Source: a virus. From it: 31,292 nt of DNA. Under the pieces are notes generated by a model. The model saw only the letters and a list, made by a program, of their open reading frames with translations. It did not search any database and was not told the origin of the DNA. Shown one piece after another: positions 5,240-17,200 of the stretch. The stretch lies in IMG/VR virus record IMGVR_UViG_3300034198_023937, positions 1 to 31,292 of that record; one strand, written 5' to 3'. Numbering within the stretch: the stretch's first letter is position 1; each line of letters opens with the position of its first letter. The position numbers and the translations under genes are program-made.

Positions 5240-8200
5240 ATGATAAGTACAGGTTTCGAGCAAAGAGTAAAAATACAACAAATTATTGATAATCAACTTC
5301 CTGAGTTTATTTTGGATGAAAATCCAAAATTTTCAGAATTTTTGAAGCAATATTATATTTCTCAAGAATACCCCGGAGGTCCAGTTGATATTGCGGAAAA
5401 TTTAGATCAATATTTAAAATTTGACAACTTAACTCCAGAAGTTATTGCAGGTAATATTGGTCTTAGTACAAATATTACCTCCACTGTTGGAATCATTACA
5501 GTAACAAGTACCAAAGGATTTCCATCCCAATATGGATTGCTGAAGATCGATGATGAAATTATAACCTATACTGGAATTACTACAAACACTTTTACGGGAT
5601 GTATTCGTGGATTTTGTGGTATTGTAGATTACCACCAACCCATTAACCCAGAAGAACTTGAGTTCTCTACATCAAAAGCATCTTCACATAATGTACATTC
5701 TCCTGTCACTAATTTAAGTTCCTTATTTTTAAAAGAATTTTATAAAAAATTAAAATATTCATTTGCGCCAGGTTTTGAGGACGTTGCATTTGATTCAAAT
5801 TTAAAAGTTGATAATTTTCTAAAGAGGATAAAAGATTTTTATGCTTCTAAAGGTACAAATGAGTCTTTTAAAATTTTATTTAATGTTCTTTATAATGTTA
5901 ATCCAAAAATTTTAAATACTGAAGATTTTTTATTAAAACCATCTGAAAGTGAATATATTCGCAGAGAAGTTTTAATTGCAGAATTACTCACACCAGAAGC
6001 AAATCCATATAATCTTGTTGGAGAAGAAATCCGAAGTGATGATGGAAGTGCATCCGGACCAGTATCAAAAGTTGATATTATAACAAGAAATGGTAAAGTT
6101 TTATATAAAATTGAACTATTTTCTGGATACGATGATAATACTTTAGTTTTTGGAAAATTTGCAATTACTCCAAAAACTAAAGTATCAGATAATATTTCTA
6201 TAGGATCATCCGTCATAACAGTTGATTCTACTGTTGGTTTTGATATTAGTGGATCATTTATTTGTAATAATGATGTTATAACTTATAGTGATAAATCTAT
6301 TAATCAATTTTATGGATGTACCAATATACTGGAAAATATTTTAGCAGGATCAGACATACGTTCCGAAAAAATTATATATGGATATGAAAATGGTGATTTA
6401 TCTAAAAAAGTAGAATTAACAGTACAAGCATCTCTTTCAAATCTAGAAAATATTGATGATTTAAATTATTCTAATGTTGGTGATAATATTTTATTTGAAA
6501 ATTTTGGTGATAATATTTTAAATTCCAAAAATTCATTTAAAGAAATATTATTTAATTCATGGATCTATAATATCAGATCTAGATATGAAATATCCACATA
6601 TTCTAATGGTGATAATGCTGCTACAATAATTTTATACGAAAATCCAGATAAATCATCATTAAAAATAAATGATCGTGTTGATATTTTTAAACAAAATTCT
6701 ACAGATACTGTTTTAGAAAATGTTGTTATAACTTCAATTGATGGTAATAAAGTATTTTTAGACGCTAAAATTCCAGCAGTAATTCCTGGTCAAAAATTAA
6801 GCATAATTAGAAGATATGATTATGCATCAACTTCGGAAAATTCTGTAAGATTAAAATATCCCAATATCCTTTCAAATATACAAAATACTTATAATGAAAA
6901 CGAAGAATATATTTACGTTGCATCAAATTCTTTACCATCAAATACTATAGAAAAATCTATAAAAATTGCATCTAGGGATATAAATTCTAATGCTGATGTT
7001 GATAATTTTATCTCTGAGCAAAATAATCAAACTTTTAAATATTCAGTTTTAGTTTTTGCAAATAATGTCCCATTTATTACGGGAGACTCTGTAATTTATA
7101 CGCATACTACAAATGAACCAATCGCTGGACTTTCAAATAATACAGAATATTTTGTTGAAGTTTTGTCCAGTAAAACTAAAATAAGATTATATTCATCAAG
7201 ATCATTTATTGTAACTGAAGAATTTATAGAAATTGATAGAATTTATGATTTAGGAAATCATAAATTTACACTATCTTCCGAATTTGGAAAAATTTTGGCA
7301 CCAAAAAAATCTTTGGCCAAGTTTCCAATAAAACAAAATCTTAATTTTGATAATCAAATCTCAACAATACCAGGATCTGTTGGAACACTTATCAATGGTG
7401 TTGATATTATCAATTACAAATCAAATGATAAGATTTTTTATGGACCATTAAAAAATCTAAGAGTTATTAATAGTGGATTGGATTATGATGTCATAAATCC
7501 ACCAAAAATAATAATTTCCAATTCTAGTATCGGGTTGGGAACAACGGCATTGGCAAATGTTGTTGTTAGTGGATCAGTTAAAAACGTAATCATAGATCCA
7601 CAAAAAGTTTCCATTAAAAGAATTATATCTGCTAAAATATCTGGTGGAAATGGATCTGGTGCAATTTTAGATCCAGTATTATCATCACAATATAGAGAAA
7701 TTGAATTTGATGCTCGCCAGAGTACAAATTTTGGTGGGGTTAATGTAGATAATGAATCCATCCTTTTTTCAGAATATCATAAACTAAAAGATGGTCAAAA
7801 AATAGTTTACAATTCTAATGGAAATCCTGAACTTGGCATTGGAACTTTTAATGGTTCCAATACTCCTCAGGGAAAATATTTGAAGAACGGATCAGTATAT
7901 TATCCAAAAGTTTTAAATGCAAGAGCAATAAAACTTTATTATTCTCAGTCAGATTTAAACAGTGGAATCAATACAATTGGATTTACTCAAGAAAATACTG
8001 GAGGAATTCACAAATTTAGAGAATATGATGAAATTAAAGTATTATCTAAATTAAATGTTCTTGATGGTGGATTTGGATATACAAACAGGTCGTTGTATGT
8101 AAAATCTTCTGGAATTTCAACAATATCAAATACGATTAATTATGTTAATCATGGATTTAATGATGGGGAAATAATCAATTATTCCCACGAATCTGAAAAT

Positions 8201-11200
8201 CCAGTTTCAGGTCTTTCAACTTCTAAACAATATTATATTTTAAAAAATACGGATGATAGTTTTCAACTTTCAGATGCTGGATATATAAGTGTTGGAATAT
8301 CAAAAACAGATTATAATAGAAGAAAACCTGTTAAATTTGAGACAAATCCAACAGGATACCATATTTTTTCTTATCCAAAAATTTCTGTAGATTTGGAAGT
8401 TGAATATTCTGGATTTATCGGTACAATAACAGCAACTCCTGTAGTCAGGGGTAATATTATAGATACTTATCTATATGAATCTGGAACTAATTATGGATCA
8501 AATGTTCTAAATTTCCACAAAAAACCTACAATAACAATAAAAAATGGAAGTGGTGCTCAGTTAAAACCAATTATAATTAATGGTAGAATCGTTGCGGTTG
8601 AAATTCAAATTGGAGGATCTTTTTATCCATCTAGTATCAATTTGGATGTTTTTGGATCCGGATTGGGAGCAGAATTAAGAGCTGATATTGTAAAAGGAAG
8701 AATAAATTCTATAGTCGTCATTAATGGTGGAATTGGTTATGATGAAAATACACAAATTAAAATAAGTGTTCCTGGCAAAAATTTAAAATTAGATGTCTCT
8801 GTTAGAGAATTAACTATTAATAATATAGAGAGATTTTCTGACCAAATTTTAACGGATTATAATGGTGATTTGGCATATGGTGTATGTGGATATGTGCCAG
8901 GGAGAGAAGGAGTATTGTTCTTAGATCCAGATTCAAATACTGGGCATTCTAAAATTATTGGATGGTGTCGTGATGGTAATCCAATCTATGGACCATATGG
9001 GCATAGCGATCCAAGAAATTTTAATTCAGAAATTATTAAATTGCAGTCTGGATATTCCTTAAATATAGGAAATGTGGATAATAGACCTCCAATATCTGAT
9101 TTTTCTGAAGGATTTTTTGTCGAAGACTATACTTTTGAAGATTCTGGACAATTGGATAAAAGTAATGGTAGATTTGAAAAAACTCCAGAATTTCCACAAG
9201 GTGTGTATGCATATCATGTTGGAGTAAAAGTTGATCCAACTACTGGAAGTTTTATTCCAGAATTTCCTTATTTTGTAGGAGAATTTTATAGATCTAATAT
9301 TGAAGATAATTTTTATACAGATCAAAATATTAATTTTGATGATTCAGTATTAGTTAGAAATACTTTTCCATATAGAGTAAATAATGATTATTCTACAAAT
9401 GATTTTTTACCAAAAGTAAATAAAAAACTAAGACAAATAACCAAAATAAAATCTATTAAATCTGGAAAAATTGATTCTATAGATATTATTCAACCTGGTG
9501 AAGATTATTCGGTTGGAGATTCACTAACTTTTGACAACACTGGAACAGATGGTGGTGGATGTTATGCAGAGGTTTCCAAAATTTATGGCAAAGAAATTAA
9601 TAAAATAGAAACTTCTTTTAAAAATTATGAAAATACAATATTTACTTGGAAAAACAATAATACAATTTCTGCACATATATCTCCATATCATGAATTATTA
9701 GATGGTGATAGTGTTCAAATAACAGACATTTCAACATATACTTCTGGATTATCAAATAACCATAAAATATCCGTAAATCAATCAAATACAAGATTGGCAA
9801 AGGCAATGGCATCCAGTGGAATAGTAACTGACATATATGTTACAAATATTCCAGATGTTGTAAGTATTGGTAGTTCTATTGCTATTGAAAATGAAATTTG
9901 TTCAGTTCTCAATATATTTGATGAGCAAAATGTTATTAGAATTAATAGAGGATCCGTTGGCACTTCCCACACATCTTCAACAATAGTTAATGTATATTCA
10001 AATTATTTTGATATTAATTTGAGTGTTGATTATTTTGATTCTTCATTAAATGATATAGTTTATTTCAATCCAACAATTTCTATTGGAGTTGGTATTGATA
10101 CTGGATCTTCTATTAGTCGTGAGTATTATATTGGAGATTATAAGAAAGATATATCCATTCCAATACAGAGCATTTATTTACCAAATCATCCATTTAAAAC
10201 AAATCAGAGGGTTTTATTTTCTGGAAGTTCTGGGGGATCTAGCATCAATGTTTCCAATATTTCTGGTCCGTCTCAATTTTCTTTGGGAATCGGTACTCAT
10301 GTTTATATAATTAATAAGTCCAAAGATTTTATTGGAATAGTTACTCAAGTAGGTTTAACTACACAAACTGAGGGTTTATTTTTTACATCAAGTGGTAATG
10401 ATAAGTATAATTATAGTTTTTCTAGCATACCCAATCAAATATCAGGTTCAGTTAAAAAAATTGATGCAACAATAACAACATCAGAAAACCACGAGTTATT
10501 AGATTCTGATTATATTAATCTTATTATCAAACCAAATCTTTCTGTTGGTATTGGAACTTCTACTTCTATAAGGGTAAAGTATGAGGAAAATTATAACAAA
10601 CTTTTAATTAATCCCGTAGGATTTAATTCTAGTTCTGTTAATGTTAGTAGTAGTATTATAACTCTACCCTCTCACAATTTTAAAACTGGACAAAAAATAT
10701 TTTATAGTGCAATAGGAACTAAAATAAGTGGTCTAACTACTAGTGAATATTATGTGTATCGGACTAATAGTAATAACATCCAACTTTGTGAAACATATGT
10801 AGATTCAACCTCAAATCCACCAACAATTATTTCTATTGGAAGTAGTGGTGGGAATAATCAACAAATATCACAGATCAATCCAAGAATATTATCAATTAAG
10901 AATAATAATTTAGTTTTTAATCTTTCAGATTCTTCATTAATAGGATATAAATTTGAATTTTTCTATGACAAACAATTTAATAAGAATTTCGTTTCAGTAG
11001 CAAACACTTCCAATTTTACTGTTAGTAATAATACCAATAATGCCGGAATTGTAACAGAATCAACTATCAATTTTAGTGAAAATTTACCAAAAAATTTATA
11101 TTATAATTTAAGCAAAAATGGAATTCCAGTGTTTAGTAATGATGAGGATGAAGACTATCAAATTTCTTTTGTTGATGAGTTATATAATCAAGAATATAAA

Positions 11201-14200
11201 ATTTCTGGAGTTGGGAGTACAACTTTCCATGTCTCTTTAAATGAGATCCCACAAAAATTATCATATACGCAAAGTGAATGTGCATATTTAAAATATGAAA
11301 CTACGTCCAAGTCCACAAAAGGTGGAATATCAAATATAGAAATTTTAAATTCTGGTTATGGATATAAAAAACTTCCAAAAATTTCAAAAATTGAATCTAG
11401 AACTTTTGGAAAAAATTGCATTCTTGAATTAAATTCAAAATCTATAGGAAAAATTGGAAAAATTGAAATTGATAACAATGGATATGACTATCCATCAGAT
11501 AAATCTTTAAGGGCTCGTGCTCGGGTAGATGTTGTTGCTATTATAAGCAACAACGAAACAATTGAAGATATCAAAGTTTCAAATGGAGGGAAAAATATTA
11601 TATCTAAACCCGAATTACATTTGGTAAATACGGTTTCTAGAAAAAAAATACTTAATGGATTATTTGAGGTAAAGTTGGGTAAAAATAATATTAGTCAAGT
11701 CAATATTATACAAAAACCAACAGGTTTAGAATCGGTAACTCATCAAATTTTTACTATCAATAATAGTAATGGAATTTCGATAGAAGAAATTACCAGTGCC
11801 ACTGATGGAATTGTTGAATGTGTTATAAGAACTCCACCAATTACTGGATATACTGTTCCACCATTTGAGGTTGGTGATTTAGTATTTGTTGAGGGAATAG
11901 TAAAACCTTCTTCAAAAGACGAATTTGGAGTAGTAACTTATCCTGGAGATGGATTCAATTCTATTGATCATGGATACAATTTCTTTAAAGTTGTTGAATT
12001 TATCAATACAGATCCAGCAATTTTAAAATATGATATTAGTGAATATACTCTAACTCCGGGAAAAAATGAAGTTGACTTTTCATCATTTGTCCCATCGGGA
12101 TTTACTGCAATTACAAATATTAAAAATTGTCCAACATTTGAAATCACACAAGTGATAGATAATTTTATTGATAATGAAAATATAATTGTAAATGACAATA
12201 CAACAAATATTTTGATTAAAAAATCCTCAAATAATTCATTAAATATTTTAGATCCGGATAATCTTCTCAAAAATTATGACATTATAAGAGGTGTGTCATC
12301 TGGAGCAATTGCAACAATTTCTAGAGTATTCAAATACAATAATATAAGATATGCAATAGATTCTACAAATAAAAAAGAACTTGGGTGGAAAACTGATATT
12401 GGAAAATTAAACACTGATCTCCAAGTTACACCAGATAATGATTATTATCAAACATTATCATATTCTATCCAAAGTCCAATAGAATATGCAAATTTTGTAG
12501 GATACGCAAATAATCTTGTCCATCCTATTGGAACTAAAAATTTTGCGGATGTTGGTATTACTTCTGTTGGAATTACTTCTATAAAATCTAATCAAACTTT
12601 ACTAACTACATTAGACTTTGTGCAAGAGAAAAGAATTGATACGATTGATAATTTTGATCTAGTTACTGATTATAATCCAATTGGAAATTCTTCAACATTA
12701 ATAAGATTTAGAAATAAAAAACTTGCCGATTTTATTGAATGTATAAGTAATAGGGTTCTTCAAATAGATGATATTAGCAATTCTTTTTCCAGTTCAGAAT
12801 TCAATAAGGATACATTTTTAGATGCATATGAGTATCCAGTAATTGATTTTTATTCTAAATTTTTAGTTCAAATTTATGATAATGAGCAAGAAAATTACCA
12901 ACTTAGTGAAATTGTTATAATAAACGATTATAAAACAACATATACATTGAATAAATTGGATTTATATAATAATGAAATCCTAGGATCATTTAGTGGTGAA
13001 ATTGGTCCAGTTGGAGATCCTATTTTAAGATTCAATCCATCGGACCCATATAATAAAGGATATGAATTAAAAATATATAGAGAGTCATTTGATCCTGGCA
13101 CAAAAAATGTTGGAGTGGGATTCACCGATTATGGATTTGTTAGATTGAGTGGAAAAACAGAAAAGTTGGTCCCAGGAGTTGGAATTTCAACTACAATGTT
13201 TAGGGGTCTATTAAATCAATTTAATACAATTTTTTCAAGTTCTCTAATTATTGATACTGATAATAATAAACTAAATTATTATGAGGTAATAGGTTATCAT
13301 GATGGAGTAACTCCTAATATAGCCGAATTTTATTTTGATTCTGAACAATCAATTAGTGGATTATCTGGAAGTTATATTGGAACTTTTGGACTAAATGTTT
13401 CTGGTGGCATATTAAATTTATCCTTTTTTAGTAATAAAAATAACAATATCGTAGTAAAAACAAAAACTGTTGGATTTGGAACTACTGCTGGTGGAATTGG
13501 CACTTATAGATATTTGGTTGATGATCAAATTCCAGGAACTGAACAAACAACAAGATTGGAATCGGATTATAAAATTATAACAGGAATAACAACAATTAAA
13601 ACTTTTGATAGTTCCATTGAATCTTCATTAAAGTCCTTAATAAGAGTTGGTATTGGATCAACTGTTGCATTGCACCAAGTTTCTGTTATAGCAAATCAAG
13701 TATCAAATAATATTCAACATTATCCATTTATATCTATAGGGTCTACTTCAGGAATTGGTACATTTTCAACTGAAGTTCAAGGTCTAAATGTTTCGGTAAA
13801 ATTTCACCCAGACAGTCAGTTTCAAAATAGTCAAATATTAGTTCAAAGTTTTGATCAATTCATATATTCATCTCTTGATGAGTTTAATATTCCGGACGAA
13901 TTAATTTATGGAACATCTATAGAAAAATTTTCAATTAATAGATATGGATCCATAAACAATTTTGGTAAAGATAGATTAAATTTTGATTTAAATTATAATA
14001 GAACTCCAATTTTTCAAAAAACATTTAATCCAACAAGTTTGAGTACATTAAATAAAGCAACTGGAATATTTACAATCAATAATCATTTTTTCCAAAATAA
14101 TGAGGAATTAATATACACTCCAGATTCAACCTTAATTGGAATTGCCGCATCTTCCGTGGGAATTGGTACTACTATTGTTGGTGGAAATTCTATTGAAGGT

Positions 14201-17200
14201 GACTTTATTATTGGGTTTTCCACAATAACTGGTATAAGCAACATTGATGGTATTGTGGTAGGAAATCAAATTTCTGGAAAAAGTATTACAAACAATACTA
14301 CTATTGTAAGTATTGGTCAAACTTATTCATATTTTATTGGAAATGTTTCTTCCGGATCATCTGTTATTACGGGAATTGCAAATACTTCAATATTAACTGT
14401 TGGGGCAGGAATCTTTTCCGGAAATAACAACTCTTTAGGAACAATTGTAAGTATTGGAATAAATTCTATCACAGCATCCGCATCAATTGCTGCTGGAGGA
14501 TTGAATAGAATTTACTATACAAATACACTCAGATCTTCACTAAAATTATCCAATGTTTCTACAGCATCTACATTTAGGGAGATTTACGCTGTTGGAATTT
14601 TAACAGATATATGCCCATCTAAAGTTTATGCCATAACAATAGATGAGAATAGATTTAAATTGAAAGGAGTTTCTGGACCAAGTGGAATTGGATTTACATT
14701 TACTTCAACAGGATCTGGAAATTACCACAGACTTGAAATGAAGAAAAAGAATGAAAAGTCACTAATTACTGTCAATGGAGTAAATCAATATCCATTAACT
14801 TATACTCCTCTAGTAGGAATAATAACAGGAAATATTGGAAATTTAGTAAGTATTGGAGCATCATTTATTGGGGTATCGGGAATATCTTCAATAATGTCCA
14901 ATGATATTATCAAAGTAGAAGATGAGTATATGACAATTTCAAATGTTGGATTTGGTACAACTGTTACTGGTCCAATTACTGGAATTGGAACAATTCCTAT
15001 AGTTGAAGTCCAACGTGGTAAACTTGGATCAACAGAATCAAATCATTATGATGGATCAAATTTTAGAATTTACAAAGGATCTTATAATATTGTTGGTAAT
15101 GAAATTTGGTTTGCAGATGCTCCAGATGGTAAGGCAAATAATGATAGACTTTTGAGCAATTATCTATTATCACCAAAATCAACATTTAATGGTAGAACTT
15201 ATTTGAGAAAAGATTATACCAACAATCAAATATATGATGACATTTCTTCCAGTTTTACTGGGGTAGGAAGAACATTTACCTTATATAAGGAAGGCAATAC
15301 TGTCTCAAATGCAGTACCTGGAAATAATTTAATTTTTATTAATGATGTGTTCCAAACACCCGATACTGAAAATAATAATGGAAACAATTATGAAATTTTA
15401 AATTCTGGAATATCTAGCGTATCATTTAGTGGAACAAAAGGACTTTTAGCTAATCCAAGTGAAATTTTAATTGTTGGAAATGATGTAAATCAAAATTTAG
15501 TTCCAAGAGGAGGATTAATAGTTTCCCTGGCATCAACTGGAGGAATTGGATATGCACCTCTAGTTGGAGTTTCATCATCAATGTTGGATGTTAGGATAGG
15601 TGCCGGAGGATCAATTTCTTATATTGGATTTACATCTTCAATTATAGTTGGAATTGCTACAACAGGAACCATTGGGATAACAACAGATAGAATAACTGGA
15701 ATTACAACTCTCAGTGTCCGTGTTAATCAAAAAATTACTGACATATTATCTACACAAAAGTCTGGAAATATTATCCCAAATATTACCAAAATACTACCAT
15801 TCGATACCAGAGTATCCTCTATTGGAGTTGGTACAGTATTTTTAACTAAAGTATCAACAAATGTAAGTTCCATTTCAACTTCATTTGGATTTGATATTGG
15901 TCCAATATATGGTTCTGGATATAACAAATCTACTATTTCAATTGGAATTACTGATTCAAATCATACTGGAACTCAGGCATCAATTACTGCAACTGTTGGT
16001 AATGGTGGATCCATTACTTCATTTAATATTAATAATGGTGGAACAGGATATGTAAGTCCCTTGGTTTCAATATCTGACCCATCCTATGAAAATTTATCAA
16101 TTCAACCTATAAGTAGAATTGGTACAAATAATCCAAATACATTGGGAGTTGGATTATCAATAACAGTAGATATTGGTCCAAATTTTAAAAACGTTGGAAT
16201 TGGAACAAGTTATTTTGCAATAAAATCATTTGAAATTAAAAAACCTGGTTATGGATTTCAATTAGGTGACACTTTTTCATTAGTTGGATTAGTAACAGAT
16301 TCTAGACTTGCTTCACCAATAGAAAAATTAATTTTTACTGTCGATGACGTAAGAACGGACAGTTTTGCATCTTGGCAACTTGGAGAATTTGATTTTATTG
16401 ATAATATTAAAGAGTTACAAAATTCTGTTAGAAAAAGATTTCCTTTATATAAAAATAATCAATTGCTGAGTTTTGAGAAAAAAATTGGTAGTAATATTGA
16501 TTATGATGCACTATTATTAATTTATATAAATGGTGTTATGCAAGAACCGAGTATTTCATATCAATTTGATGGGGGAACGTCATTCAAATTTACTGAAGCA
16601 CCAAGATTTGAAGATAATATTGCAATTTTCTTCTATAGAGGTACTGCAGGAGATGACAGTAAAGAAACCAATATAATTCCATCAATTAAACCGGGAGATA
16701 CTGTACAAATTAAAGAAAATCCCCAAATTATATCAACAATTTCTCAAAATCCAAGAATAGCATCATTTATTGTATCCTCAGATGTTCTTGAAACGGGCAT
16801 ATACCTTGATGAAGGTATTGATGAGACTAACTTGAAACCATTATCTTGGACTAAGCAAAAAACTGATTTAATTATCAATGATGTTATTCAGTATAAAGAA
16901 AGAGATTCCTTAGAGTCTTTAATATTTCCTACTGCAAAAATTATTAAATCAATAGATTCTTCCAGTACAGATATTTTTGTAGATAATGCACAATTTTTTA
17001 ATTATGAGGAAAATTCTGGTGCTGGAACAATTAATAAAGTCAATGCTTTGGTCATTTCAGGTAATGAACCATCATTTGCAGATATAAGTGCAAATGTTTC
17101 TACTGGACAAACTACAATTTCATCATTAACAATCAATAATGGTGGAAGTGGTTACAATTATGTTGGTGCAGGAAGTAGTGTTCAACTTAAATTGAGGTCT

